Source: Ixodes scapularis
Lineage: Eukaryota; Arthropoda; Arachnida; Ixodida; Ixodidae
Direction of reading: 5' to 3'
Assembly: GCF_016920785.2 (NCBI RefSeq)
Contig: NW_024609835.1
Span: 178,309,109 to 178,373,108, forward strand
DNA length: 64,000 bases
Part shown: positions 43,690 to 56,441 of the stretch, piece after piece
Layout: each line of letters starts with the position of its first letter
Position numbering within the stretch: the stretch's first letter is position 1
Translations under genes and position numbers: made by a program
Notes under the pieces: model-generated
Told to the model about the DNA's origin: nothing
Databases searched by the model: none
What the model saw: the letters and a program-made list of their open reading frames with translations, nothing else

Positions 43690-46600
43690 GAATAATGCTT
43701 TAATCGCAATTAATTGATTTTAACGGTTCGTCGGTAAACGTTTGACGAACCAAAATAAATGAAATATATGCTTTCACTACACATACGTGATTAGTACACC
43801 AGTATGAAGGGGAATATTTAGGTGAAATTGTAACCCAAAGTAAACTCTGGGGGCGAGATTTATAACTTTTGCAAAGCCGCACGAGTGTCCGTTTAGAACA
43901 GCAGACTATTGTGAACACTCAAAGGAGGTCGCTCTAGCCAGAGAATATGAACGAACCTCTATGCCTCATACAGCTGAAGTAATATTTGCGAGTGTGCCTT
44001 CGAACGGTTCTCAACTACACGTCGAGGTTGATTCATAATCAAAATTGTATATCACGCAATTCCTTATACGTTCAGTAAAGGCAAAAAAGATGTTTTCGTT
44101 TTAAATTACGCAATGAACTGAAGAAAACCGATTAATCGTTTAATTTATTGATTGAAGGGTGGCGATTAAATGGGTTAAAATCTCTAATCGACGCCCAGCC
44201 CTATAGTAAATCTTATAGTTTGTTGCAACCGAAGATCTAAAGTGCAAACTCCGTCCCTCCCCAACGTAAGCCCCGCAGTCACCTATAGGCGTCTTGCAGC
44301 TGCTCTGCGTGGGCGCCGCCATAACCGACCATCAGTTCTTATTTCCTCTTACTTCGTTTAATTAACTTTATCATTACCACAGCAGGACAGGTTATTGCCA
44401 TCTTAAATTCTACTGCGCGCCTCTCCCCCACATGGGCATTGTGGACGCACGTCAACGCCGCTTCAGCTGCTCGGCATCTCGGTAAGACAAGAGCAGGTCA
44501 CCAATGGCGGCCGTAACCTGGAGCGTGTGCGAAGCGTCAATGGGATAAAAACAGCAAGGAAGTCCTTCAGCTGTCCCGCCCACAGCGCTGGATTCCTACC
44601 TTCGATAACGCTTCGGTGTCTCGTGACTTCCTCGAACATGCAGGCGAAGCCAAAGCACGACGGAAGGCAACGATCGCATGCTGGAGGTCGGGCACGATAA
44701 CTTTCTAATCAGTATCATGGCTCAGGTCTCTTCCGGGCCCGTACAAATTGCTCAAACGCCTATAATTTTGGAGGAAAAAAACTAATATCATTTGTTGTTG
44801 TTTTTTGTTGTTTTTACCTTACAAAAATACGCCGTCCATGGAAAAGGGTGTCCAATACAATTTCATTAATGCCGAAGATGCCTAACGCGAAATGGTTCAC
44901 ACAGTTTAGAAAATGGCAAGAGAAGACAAATTAGGCCCGTGGACCACTGAAAGACCCAGATCAAATCATAAGACTGCGATCTCTTTGATAAAAAAAGAAT
45001 GTCGCATGGTACTAATAAAAAAAAAAAAAAAGCTATATGGTTAATTTTTTTATTTTTTTTTGTAGAAGTGATACGAGTATTTTGGAAATCAGTTATTTTA
45101 TTTAGAGCCTGCGGAATTAGTAAGTTTGAAGAAAAATTAGCCAAAACAGGTCTAATGTGCACTGTACAAAAGTTCGATAACGGGTCTGATTGAGCCTTAG
45201 AGAAGTTTGGAGATATGTGGATAATTTCGTCTTTCTTTATCAATGTCCCTCGCATTTAAAGTCTCAAGGCGTGCTGCTATTAATGTAGTTTTTTTTTTTT
45301 TTAATATGTCAGACGTTTGAATATAAAAAATGGCGTAAATGTTATTGAGACACTAATTTAGAAACCTAACCAAATAAAACAAAATGAACAAACACACCAA
45401 AAGATCGCAAAGCAAACCGTGGTTACCGTAAGGTTAGCGGGGCTACGCAACTTTGCTCTAACGTTAGCCGCGCTCCCAGATAACAACCCGCTGATAGCAG
45501 CACCGAACTAGAAACGGATATGAGATGCACGACGCCGTTACAACCGCAATGCGTCCTCAGGCTCGGACACTGCACGCGTACTGCGCCATCGGTATAATGG
45601 TTAAGACTACGCCCGCACGGCACTGCATCGCTCTGATCTTTCTTTTTTTTTTTTTTTTTTCTTTCCTTTTCCTCTTTAGTCCCAGAACGCGGAACGTCTA
45701 CCGCAATAAACCATGAGCTCACCATGAGATACGTTGATAAGAATAAAAGAAGAATTCATCGGCGCCGAGATGTCGTTGGGAGGGCCTGGAATACGTTCTA
45801 TTGGCCATCAAGATGACGACATCCTTGCTTGAGGGTATCGCAAGCCACGCGCGAACAACGACAAAGAAATCGGCTCTGTTACGAATAAACAAAAAAAAAA
45901 AAAGACAACGCGGGGAATCCTGCTTTTCTCCGATGTAAATCCTCGTTGCCGCATTTTGTTGGACATTTCGCAGTAACCATTACAGTGGTGTTCGGCGTTA
46001 AGGGTTGCGTCAGAAAAGGAGACAGCCACCCATATATTTTATATGTAAGTTTATTTGGTGTGCTTTTTTACAGACAAGAATAAACGAACCCTTTCACTTA
46101 CTATGACCAAGTGCATATAGATAACGAAACCAACCAACGATCCAACACGAAAATCGAATTCTTCCATGGATGCATGCATTCTAAATGGCAACTCTGCTCG
46201 AAATAAAAACGAAAGCAAACCTCTATCTTCTTCTTACCGGATTACCGGAAGGGCGCAACCGCGATCAAAAGTACATAAAGAAACGCACTCTGGTTCACAA
46301 GAAGCGATGTTCACGAACACCTGTATATCACCTAGGAAACATGTGCGTGTGCATGACGTCGTTATAAGAGGATTTCAAACGGCCGCAAGTCGTAAACCCG
46401 CTGAAACTCGACGGAATCACTCCCGACCGTATAGAAGCCACGGCGCGAAGAACGCGCTTTCGGTGACGCGGACACGTAAGAAACGGCACTGTGAGGATGC
46501 AAGCTTCATGCTTTAAGCTTCTGTTCTGATGATGAGAACAATGAAGATGCAAGCTTCATACCGCGGTCTCGGTCTTGGCAGCGTGATTTGAGGCGGTTCG

Positions 46601-47120
46601 GTTTCCGTTTCTGGTTTGGTTCCAAGCGCCTCTTGCGGAGATCTAGACAACTGACTCGGCTCGCTTTTTTTTTGTGTCGTTTGGTTTCGTTGCGAGCGCC
46701 ACCAAGCACCCGGCAGTAACCGTCTCTACCGCGCGAATTTTATGACCTGAGGAGCGCAGTCAGCACGAAAAAGATATCGGAGGTCACGGGCATAGTCAGC
46801 GATTCGTGACTCTGATTGATACGTCCAGGCTTCTATGCAGCCCAAAAACAGAAGTGCCTCCCAAATGGCAACAAGATACGCCTAAGAATGTTTTAAGGTT
46901 TGCGGACGCAGGCGTTGCAAACGTCACAGCGCCCCGACCCGAGGCCGCTACAGTTTACGCCCTCGCTCTATCTGACCGATGCAAAGCTGGCTCGTCCCAA
47001 ACACCCAGCGGGTTTGAAGGACCAACAAACAAAAGAAAGAGGGAAAACGGAAAAGAACACTGTAGTTGTACTCAACGAGTGTACACCGTAAACCAAGGGG
47101 AGTTGAGAAAAACAGTGGCA
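43690..47120. other. Intergenic; possible old hAT-like remnant at 43690-44210
   Basis: ATTAATCG-type motifs recur at both ends of 43690-44210 and the right end reads CGACGCCCAGCCCT. This recalls hAT-type MITE ends, but no clean TIR or 8 bp duplication was found. The remainder has no recognised feature; a direct repeat of GATGCAAGCTTCAT sits at about 46496 and 46547. Confidence 0.3.
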
Positions 47121-47132
47121 CCCAATCCAAGA

Positions 47133-47183
47133 CCCTCCCTCCCTCCCTCCCTCCTCCTCCTCCTCCTCCTCCTCCTCCTCCTC

Positions 47184-47240
<57 letters not shown>

Positions 47241-47247
47241 ACACACC
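47133..47247. repeat. Compound microsatellite: CCCT, CTC, poly-C, CA
   Basis: CCCT units pass into a CTC run of about 55 bp, then about 20 Cs, then CA. The Pro-rich, Leu-rich and Gly-rich open frames here are artefacts of this array. Confidence 0.95.
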
Positions 47248-47831
47248 CGTACACCAATAGTCCGGCACATTGGACGCAGCCTCGTCCATCTCCATTTGGA
47301 GGCCGGTCTGGGTTTCGGGACGGCGGAAACGGAAGCACTATCTGTCCCAGCCTCCGGGCGAGTCTTCGCCGACTGCAAAACCGATGTCACAATAAACCCT
47401 AGCGCATACGTCGCACTTTTGTTTCCCCCTTTGTGTGTGTGTGTGTGCGTGTTTTGCTGTCGTCTTTGATACCTGCTTCAAAGAGTCAAGATATTATGCC
47501 TTTTTTTTTTTCTTACTGTGCTCGAGGAGAGAAGCCGGTTTAACGTGCAGCTGCGAAAAAAAAATAACAGGTTGGGTAACGATGGCCAAGCGTCGTCAAC
47601 AAGAGATGATGAAATGTCTCTAACAAATAATACATTCACTCTTTTCATTTGCTATATTACGGGCCAGTCGGACTCTAGCGGATGTATAAACGGTTTGCGT
47701 TCTGCGTAGAGGTATAGCAACAATGCTTTAAAGGGGCGATGCAACCATTTTTGTACTTTGAGCAAATCCTGACGTTAATGACCTACAAAACACGCGTTCG
47801 TTTTTCACCCCACGCAATAAAAGTCCCAGAA

Positions 47832-48219
47832 AAAAAAGCCGTTTACAACTCCCTGTAACGCCGAATTGGAGCGCAGCTCTTGAAGAGGGGGAGGGAAGGG
47901 TGCTGGGGGAAGGGTAGACCCCTCCTCCTCCTCCCCTCATTCTTTAATATGCTCCGGGGAGTCACCTGATTTCGGGAGGAGGGGGTTACGTGACCTCGGG
48001 GGGGTGTCGCGTGACTTCGGGGGAGTGGGTCACGTGACCTCGGGGAGGAGGGCCACGTGACCTTGGGGGTCACGTGACCTTGAGGTGACCTTGGAAGGGG
48101 TCACGTGACTTTGGGAGGGGTCACGTGACCTTGGGGGTCACATGACCTTGAGGTGACCTTGGTGACGGCGACGGCGAAGCCGCGCAAGCCGGAAACGGGT
48201 GCCTAAAAGCTGCGCTCTA
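47832..48219 (-). mobile_element. Palindrome-array element, copy 5, inverted
   Basis: Read on the minus strand it begins AGAGCGCAGCTT (48218-48207), continues with GGCACCCGTTTCCGG and GCGGCTTCGCCGTC units, and ends with the TCAAGAGCTGCGCTCC and AATTCGGCGTTACAGGG blocks, then GTTGTAAACGGC and a T-run (about 47850-47832). The interior is mainly GTCACGTGACC units separated by TTGGGGG or TCGGGG linkers (about 47990-48150). It lies about 29 kb from the four-copy cluster, showing that the family is dispersed as well as clustered. Confidence 0.85.
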
Positions 48220-48245
48220 AAAATTAAAAAAAAAAAAAGACGAGC

Positions 48246-48519
48246 ATCGTTTACCTAGGGTGCCTCAATGTCCTTCTGTTTAGGGTGATGCCACCCTTTG
48301 TAGTACCCGATGCCGACAGCACGCGCTCACGGGGAAAATACAAAGAAATCAACGAAAACAAAATGTCGCCATAATACAGTCAACGCCACAGATGCGTGCA
48401 GGGCCACGCTTTTTTACGCGCTTCTGAACAAAAAATAAGAATAAACGTGTGAGACAAAATGGCGAGATGCCACCACCCTATGCAAAGCGCACATGAAGGC
48501 ACCCTACGTTTACCCGGTC
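48246..48519 (-). mobile_element. TAGGGTGCC MITE, complete copy
   Basis: It is homologous end to end with the interrupted copy at 56215-58059, in opposite orientation. The TIR block TAGGGTGCC and its inverse GGCACCCTA sit just inside GTTTACC-type termini. Shared interior blocks include AAAATGTCGCCATA-like, GAAATCAACGAAAACAAAAT and TAAGAATAAACGTGTG. No coding content. It begins about 30 bp after palindrome-array copy 5. Confidence 0.82.
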
Positions 48520-48763
48520 AACTCGAAGCCAGAACAAGCGGCCACGTGATCCGGAGCCGAGTATGTGCCGCCAAGGCTGATCATAGCCACGCGCTGGGGT
48601 TGGCAAAGCACAGGACACGCGCTGAGTTCCAGACATTATTACGGCTCAGCTAGTGACGCCATTCCAGCGACTGGACACGAGCCACACACCGAATGCTTTT
48701 CGAGCTAGTAATTATCACGAGCCCAAATCGACTGCCCACGCAATGCTCGGGTCCAATCTATGA

Positions 48764-49003
48764 ACCGCATTCAAATATCGTCATTGGGGTATACTGCGAT
48801 CCCCACGTTACGTCATCAAATTTTGCAAAGGAGAGATTGAATGAAAATGATCGTTTTTGTCCTTGAAATTACACCGCAACAAACGAGTTTCTTGGCCAGT
48901 GGCGTTGCGTGCGAGTATCCTTGAGTCCCACTTGTGCCAGTAAGCTCGTGTAAAGTGAAAAACATTCCAAGTGAATATCGTTGCACCGCCCCTTTAATAT
49001 ACA
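48764..49003 (+). repeat. Third copy of the 34.5-34.9 kb foldback repeat
   Basis: It shares GTCATCAA-TTTTGC-AAGGAGAG, GGCGTTGCGTGCGAGTAT, CTTGAGTCCCA and ATCGTTGCACC-CCCCTTTAA with arms A (inverted) and B. Confidence 0.72.
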
Positions 49004-49009
49004 GCTTGT

Positions 49010-50895
49010 CTCCCCCCAAAAATTATAGGTTTTTCTTTAACAAAAATAAATTACGATGTTCTGAATGCTCATTATCCGTCCCAATATAGCGCTAGAGATC
49101 CGAACGAGATGCCAAGGTTATTAGCACTAACTCTGATCTTGTTATAAGTGATTTTCTGAAAGTTTCGATGGGAAAATGGTATACCCGACTGACCTTTCAA
49201 ATACATAGTGCTTTAGGCGCCCCTTACCGAAGACGGGCAAAAATGGGCCCCATTTTTTTTTTTTTCCAATTGAAAATTTAAGAAAAACATTTGTAACTTT
49301 TGAATAAGATAACAGTTAATGCTTAAAATTTTGCATCTGGTTCAGACCTTTAGAGCTACATTTGGGCGGAGAATAAGCGTTCGGCAATGCATAGTTTGCT
49401 TTTAAAATATATAAACAAAACAATTTTTGTTTGTTAGTTTTCAATATTTGACATGCGCTTCGCAGGCAATGATATCGTGGCGTCAGCCGATACGAACTCC
49501 AAAGGACGAATCATTAATGAAGAAGTCTGATTATAATAAGCCACGCCTCGCGTTTTGTAGGCTACTGGGACTATACATCACCATAATCGTGTCAAGAAAC
49601 GTTTGCCGCGCTTAACATTGGAGCGACGCGGAAATACCAAGTAAGTCTTTACTGCGCAGCTTCGTATGTTCGACGCTTGGTGACGCCCTTGTCGGTGAAG
49701 TCACGAAGAACACACCCGCGTCTCGGAGGCGAAAGTGAGTGGTATTCCAAATTAGATGAGCCTCACAAGGTCTCACGTTGCAGTTCGCTTCGACATCTAC
49801 TTTATCTTACCATTCGCTTTGTTCCCACAACTACAAATATATTCTATTTTATATATATATATATATACGCTGCCAACTCGATATGAAAGAGATAAATCCG
49901 GAATTCGCGGGGGACGCGACTGCCCCGAAAAACAAATTTCATGGGAACTGAAGGGGAAAAGGGGGTGGGGGGAGGAGGGAGTGCCCCTTCTGTTTTGTAT
50001 TGCGTTCAAAGTATTGGCGGTACTACGTATTCGGGGCCCACCTCATCTCTCTCGAGAAAAAAACAAAGGAATCCAAAAACATGTTTTTTTTTTTTTTTCA
50101 ATTTCGGCAGGAATGCAGTTCCGCCCGAGGAAGGTGCGTCCCAAGAGGAAAAGCTCCGATTTTGTTTCGCAGCTTTATTTACTGATGCCGCTCCGATTGT
50201 TGATGGAAGAAGTCGATTCGGGTTCGTAAATACTTTTCGCTTATTCGTTCTCCCGACTTTAGATCAATCACGACACAGAACAAAAAAAAATTGCATGTTC
50301 GACAAGACTGCTTGTGATGTAGTTTCAACCCCAAAACGAGATAATTTTTTTTCCTTTTTCTTTTGTTGACTTTATTTCTCACGTTTCAACTCTTCGGTAG
50401 CTCACGCGATATACCGCTGAAATTGAGTGAAATATATGATTGAAAACTTCAATCACTTAAAAAAAAACAGGTCCCTCTGGGCGTCTCGTAAAATAGTTAC
50501 AATGAGCCACCTATGTAGAATAGCATTCGACATCTGATAAGTTATAACGTTCATGAATGTAAAGTCAAGGGGAAATATTTCAGTGTTCTGAAATTTTACT
50601 AGTTGCAATGTTTGTGCACTTCACACAACCATATAAGCAAATGTGTGACAAAGGCATAATCACGCGTAAAGGTAGCAAGTCAATATTCATTAATTTGATG
50701 AGTAATATAAGAGATACGAAAAATGCTTTTAATTACTTATTTCTAACGCGAAGGTTCGCATGTCCAAAAGCCAGCAGCAGTTCAACATCACTGCATCCGA
50801 ATTCTGTTCATAAAAATAGATCTTAAAACTGCGGCACCGACTCGGGTTTACTCCGAATCTCGGCAGATGGTCGGGTTTCTCGTATCACTGCGATG
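49010..50895. other. Intergenic, nothing recognised
   Basis: Includes a short AT dinucleotide run at 49850-49867 and poly-T runs near 49252 and 50083. Open frames around 49756-50369 have no domain signature. Confidence 0.4.
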
Positions 50896-50899
50896 ACAG

Positions 50900-51036
50900 T
50901 AATTGTGGTGTGCGTTTAGACAACAGGAAGTGAGCCCCTGTAGGCATATGGTGTCTTCACTGTAGATGAGAAGAAAAATTTGGGCAGTGCAGTACGACTG
51001 CTATAGCCTAGGGTCCTTAACGTGCATCACGCAGTA
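50900..51036 (-). mobile_element. SINE body copy, 5' truncated
   Basis: On the minus strand this matches the body of the SINE at 55579-55865: CGTGATGCACGTTAA-GA-CC, CTAGGCTA, GTACTGCACTG, AAATTT-TC and CTACAG follow in the same order. The tRNA-like head is absent, as expected for a 5' truncated retroposon. Confidence 0.72.
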
Positions 51037-51039
51037 ACA

Positions 51040-52135
51040 GTGCATGTCGCCAACTTAGCGGTTTTCCCGCAAAATTTGGCAGCTGTCTGAATGCTTAGCA
51101 GAATCAATTGCCGTTTGGCGGGTGGCGGCATTTTCACAACTTTCAAAACATATTAACGTTTTCTTTTTTTTACGCGGTTTATTATTTATTTTTTTTAGTT
51201 TACATTTATTAATTGTAAGTGGCTTCATTTTTCTGGCAAGTTAGAGCATGGGATCTTTGTCTACGCTCAACAAAATTGTTTTTTGTGAGAATAACGTTTG
51301 CGACATCATACAGATATTGCGCTGGCAAAAAATATCGAAACATATTTTGAACTAATTTGTTCGTGAATGCATGAATTATTTTTTTCACATGTCTGCCAGA
51401 TTAAATTTTCCATTATGAAGTTTGCGCTCGACTTCGGAAAAAAATGGGGCCAATCGAACTCTAACTTCGAGACTGGCTATACTGAAAGATTCAAGTGATT
51501 TCAGACGAGTGATACACCTTTGTTTAAAGTGTTAAGCTTTTTTTCTTTCAGCTTATAGAACTTTGGTCACTGAAACTTTGAACAACCACCAAATATTGCA
51601 CGAAAAATTGAAGCGATACAGGACAACGTTGGTAGGTATGGCAAGGAAATACACCTGGTAACAGTAAGAATATGCGTAGGAAGCAGGTGAAACTAGCACA
51701 AACAGGAGACTTCCATTCTAAAGGTTTTTTTTTTTTATTTCACAATTTTTCGCTCCTAATTAGTGTAAAAATAGTGCAATCAATAAAAACAAAATCCTTT
51801 AAAATGGAGGTCCCTGTTTGACCTAGTTTGGCCCTCGTGCAATGCATATCTTTACTGCTATTATAGCAGCAAATTATGTTAAAAAGTTTCCCCCGAGTAT
51901 GTTTTCAAGGCTCTGTTCTACCCGAGGGTTGAGGACGTCACAGGTGTTCGATTCTTTTACGTTATATTCCACAGCCGTGCGGTCGCCCTACTTGTAAGAG
52001 GATCCCTCCAGCCATTCGAAACATACCTTATCCTTGTTCTTCTTCTCTTAAAAATTCTTATCGAGAGAAGAGGGGGAAGGGGGGAGGGGGCCTTATTACT
52101 CAATTTGTTAAACCTGTTCATTACTCGATTTAAAA
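51040..52135. other. Intergenic, nothing recognised
   Basis: A/T-rich; no paired repeats noticed. Confidence 0.4.
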
Positions 52136-52139
52136 AGTG

Positions 52140-52755
52140 CTCATCTTTATGTCCATCCTCTAACAAGTACACAGTCTTTAAGTATTGAATCAGTGCAAAA
52201 GAGAATGATACGCATTTTATATGATAGACACTTTCAGCGTCGCTTTTATTATGATTATGAATTTCTACTTAAGAGCGTTTTACTTAAGTCTCTGTCAAAT
52301 AGAAGATTCGAGCATGATCTGATTTTTTGCACAGGGTGGTAAATGGTTGGACTGATGCTAACCAACTTTTGAATTCTGTCGATTTTCATGTTCCTTGGCG
52401 CGTTTCCAGAACTTTTACTGTCTTTTATACTAAATTCATGTCTAAACTCTCACCACCGCTGCTGCTGATGCTGCTGCTGCAAATTTCATTTAATACAATC
52501 GCATCGTCTAGCTTGGACATCTTCACAGATCTCATAGTTTTTCGCCGGAACTTGGGAAGTCTAGTTAAAAGTGGAAACCATTACATTTTGTGTAAAGTGT
52601 GCGACCTATTTGCTGTCATGCTAATTTGTACATTTTAAGCTGTGCGTGTGTTGTGTTTCTTCTTTTTGTTTTGTGAGCGCCAATGTGAAGACCCACGTGG
52701 TGGTTTTTGGGCACATTAAATAAACAAATTATTATTATTATTATTATTATTATCT
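52140..52755 (+). pseudogene. LINE 3' end with ATT tail (CR1/L2-like relic)
   Basis: Codons from about 52171 read SIESVQKRMIRILYDRHF, then YYDYEFLL and SLSNRRFEHDLIF. After a missing base in the T-run near 52323 the frame continues LHRVVNGWTDANQLLNSVDF and VPWRVSRTFTVFYTKF. This is the C-terminal region after the reverse transcriptase domain in CR1/L2/Jockey-like LINEs, which typically contains an R(F/Y)xYDY...KRR...D..FL...VNG pattern. The 3' UTR ends with AATAAAC and an ATT repeat (52727-52754). The catalytic reverse transcriptase motifs are absent, so the copy is 5' truncated, frameshifted and dead. Confidence 0.75.
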
Positions 52756-52759
52756 TTCA

Positions 52760-54735
52760 AATAGTGCAATAATTGGGCATATGTTCGAGTAAGTATATTA
52801 TGCGTAAATTAGCTACTACTTTAAAACGAATTTCATAGAGCTTGAGGGAGACCAGCTTTCCTCCCTTCTACTGACGAGCCCCCAAGCCGTCACGAGGAGA
52901 AGGGAACAAGATGTTTTTTTCTTTATCCAGGTAGACATGGAGAAAAGTTCCTCCTCATCTCCTTTGAGTTTTGTTTTTCGGGCACGTCGCAGACGTTTTT
53001 CTTTTTTTTCTTTTTTAGACGCCATTGAGCTGACTGAACGTCAGCGGCAACGAAGGCTGCCTGTAATTCAGTCTCCCAGTTCAAACACGTCGCGCACTTC
53101 GGTAGAAATGACGCTTTTACCTCTAACTTTTCCAAAGGAGCAAAAGAAAGCCGTTTGAAACAGCCAAGTTCCAGAGCAGTACCAGAGGTGCTACCTACAC
53201 TGGGCTAAAAAGGCCGTCTCCGCAACTTTTCGTCCAAGTTTTCCTGCCGGGTGCCTGCACGTCTTCAGCGCTACGTTTGGGTCTGCTTCCTGTTACTTAG
53301 TGCCACCAGACGATTAACGTGATTCTGTATTTCCGTGAGTCATCAACATCGCCATGGCAGTGTTGTGCTTTGGGAACGAAGTCTGGAATCGTCGTCGACG
53401 ACTCCACGTTTGCGTAGCCGCGGTGTAACAACGAAACGAGATAATGTGTACGGTTTCCGGTTGACATTCTACTTTACATCAAAGAGTTTAATATGACCGC
53501 TTGAGCGATTATGGTGCAATAGGTCGACGTGCGGAGAGTCACGTTTAAACGCTGGTTTGAAAAGTAGCTCCTATCGTATAGAGTGGCCAGTGTAAGAGTC
53601 GTTTGCCGTGTTCAGTTGTCCCCTTCCCGAGAGCGATGGAGCTCTCGGCGAAAGGCTGAACATGCTTGAAATATGATGGAAATAAAGCGCGAACGTATAT
53701 TTACACTTTTGGAATATTGGCATTAAAGGAAATCAGACCAAACAGACAATATGATGCTAGGTAAATTTGCTTTCTGTTATAGCCGAAGAGTTTTTAGTCA
53801 ACGGTCGGCTTGTAGCCGAACCCAGAAAACCTATCTACCATCGTTCTATCTTTCCTCTTTTTTTTATTTTCCTTCTTAACCGATCCCGAATCTACACGTC
53901 ACTGCTAAAGGACACATGTTTTCAACTACCTCAGGCTGATCAGCCCCGTTCTTGGAGCAAAACCGAGTTTATGCAATTAAGTTCAAATAAATTGAACCCT
54001 GAAATGTTGAATCGAGCTCAAAGAGCGCTTCAATTTTCAACGGTCATTTTATAGTCCTCTCGTCGATGCCAAATTCATGAGCTCTTAACGTATAAGGCTA
54101 ACCGTAAAAATAATACGCCCACCATCGGTCCGAAAGTGACGAGTTCCGAACACCAAGTGCTCCGTGTCATCGATGTCACTCTGTGGATTCGCCAGAGCCA
54201 CACGTCACAACAATCGGCCAATATATTTCTTTTCTTCCAACGACGATTTATAGCCGGGGAAGACAGTTACTTATTGACGCAAGTTTTGTGTTTGCTTGTT
54301 TTCGAACGCCCCATGGCGTAGCTAACCGTGCACAACACCTGCCGCAAATTGCGGCTTTGACCGCGTTCATTTGTTTGTCGAAAAGCGATTTCTCTGCACG
54401 CGAAACATATGTTCCAGCAAATGAATGAATACGCCCTTTACAAAGGTGAATTCACGACGACCACCGCCGCCACACACGAACAATGCAAAACAAAAACGAA
54501 TAATATGATAGAAAAAAACTGGCGTCCCTCGCGCCTTCTACAACGTGCGTTGCGGGGAGGTGAAAACATGGCTGCTAGGAATTGGAGTGAAACGTGTTGT
54601 TTTATTGGTTGTCGCAAATAATTACTGCTTGAACATTTACTCTTTTCTAGGAGATTCATTCCTTGTGTCGTTCAAAATACCTTCCGAGCAATGACATTAG
54701 TGAGAGAAATTGTACATACTGGTAGCATTATTGCT
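52760..54735. other. Intergenic, nothing recognised
   Basis: No gene or paired repeat recognised. Confidence 0.4.
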
Positions 54736-54739
54736 TATG

Positions 54740-55522
54740 GCGAATTCAACTGGTCGTTTTGGAGCGCGCTGGGTCAGTAGACCAGATCCGAGATGGAGCA
54801 CAAGATCCGAACGGAGTCGCTCCGCCTCCGGATCCCCCTGGAACATGAGCACTCCTCCGGGATCGGCGGATGCCTTCCCGTCATTCACCTTCCGGGAAAT
54901 CCCCTTCCCGCGGTTCCGGATCTCGAAGCACATGTTTTCGCCATCGCGGCGCTAAAAAGACGTGTTTAACCCATGGACGAAGTTCATCATGATGTGAAAG
55001 ATGCGTGTCGACATGCGATGTGTACTAGCATAGCCCATTTTCCTCTTCATCGTAACACTTATACGGTGTCCATGCACGTCTCGATTTTCGGCCGCTTCTG
55101 CGGAGATCTAGAAAGGCAGTCGAATTCATGCGGGGAATACAAGTAATCCTCGTCATCGTTGTTGGTCGAGCCGCTGCTGCTGGAGGCGCTGCTCAAGCAA
55201 CTTGATGACCAACTGTCATCAGCAGCAGTAAAGCGGGCGGCACTTCGCGAGCGGCCATTACGAGCTCTTCCGAATCAAGAATGGCGAGATGCCCGGCGAG
55301 AAAGGAAGTCACGTGTGCGCGCCAAGGGCTGGTCAGGCTGACTTCCGGTCGAATCCGCTGAAATCGGCGGAACGACTTTTCTCGAATCCGGATCAAGGTC
55401 TGGAGTGGGAACTGATCCAAAACGAGTGGAACACGTCCGTCTCGATTTCGATCGCCCAGTGAAATAGACGCGGTCCAGAAAAGTCGATCCCGGCACGCTC
55501 CAAAACGACCTGTTAAGTTCGC
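54740..55522. mobile_element. 783-bp TIR element, GGTCGTTTTGGAGCG ends
   Basis: Left GCGAATTCAACTGGTCGTTT and the reverse complement of the right end, GCGAACTTAACAGGTCGTTT, match with a few substitutions and continue through TGGAGCG. The interior is CpG-rich, with minor frames lacking domain signatures. No clear target duplication was found. Confidence 0.68.
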
Positions 55523-55578
55523 GATTAGATGATCATCGAGAAAATTCTTACCTTCAAAACGACGGAGGATAGTGAAGG

Positions 55579-55865
55579 GGGGGGTCGGTGGCCGAGTGGT
55601 CTAGCGCACACCAGCTCGGAGCACGTGGAGCGAAAGCTCGCGCTGCAGAACCCAGAGATCCTGGGCTCAACTCCGCCCCCGCCCGTTTCGATCTGGATGA
55701 GCATCGAACCAGCGTGCGGTCGTGAATCAGTACCGCGTGATGCACGTTAATGATCCTAGGCTAGCGGTTGTACTGCACTGGCTAAATTTCTCGTCTACAG
55801 CTGAGAGACAAGTCGCCCGTTTAGGCAGACTGAGTTCACGCTGTACAAACATAGCCACACCCCAA
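55579..55865 (+). mobile_element. tRNA-derived SINE
   Basis: The 5' head carries an A-box-like TGGCCGAGTGG (55589-55599) and a degenerate B-box GGCTCAACTCC (55664-55674), 65 bases apart, as in class II tRNAs (Ser/Leu) with a long variable arm. The non-tRNA body that follows is shared with 50900-51036. tRNA-Ser-related SINEs (the Ruka family) are known from ixodid ticks and this may belong to them, which is unverified. RNA polymerase III transcription from the internal promoter is expected if the boxes still work. The 3' end is approximate. Confidence 0.7.
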
Positions 55866-56441
55866 TTTTTTTAAGGGGTATTGTGCGTTTGTGTTGATAT
55901 TTGTATGTGATGTGTATGTGTATATTCCCGCTGTATGCGAACTGTGTTGTATCCTATTTTGTGGCGCGCGAAGTGTATGTGTGTATATAGTAAAAATGTA
56001 TAAATCGCAATAGTAGAGAAAGAAATTTGTGACCGAGGAACTCGACGGCACCTAGTGCCACCTAGTCTAGACATTTGTAATTACTCTTCCTGTGTCTACC
56101 ATCTGGGGGATAGCGATTTAACCTTCTCTCGTGCTTTGCGATGTTTTTGGACCGTACAATGAACCAAGTAACCTGCTTTGAAATAGCTCTTTCGGTAACG
56201 GCTTTTGGCTTTGCGAATGGTTTACCTAGGGTGCCTTCATGTGCGCTTTGCTTAGGGTGGAGATATCTCCCCATTTTATCCCACACGTTTATTTTTCTTT
56301 CTTGTTCAGAAGCGCGTGGAACAGCGTGTCCCTGCACGGGTTTGTAGCGCTGACTGTGGTATGGCCGACGTTAATGGAGCAAGCTTGCTCCGGTAACGTT
56401 GGGTATGGCGACATTTTGTTTTCGTCAATTTCTTTGTATCT

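Noticed and set aside
45575..45660. tRNA-like A-box (GGTATAATGGTTAAGAC) followed by a T-run
   Set aside because: No B-box or cloverleaf pairing could be found before the T-run.
46806..47402. 198-codon frame
   Set aside because: Much of it is the CTC/poly-C/CA microsatellite translated as Leu, Pro and His runs.
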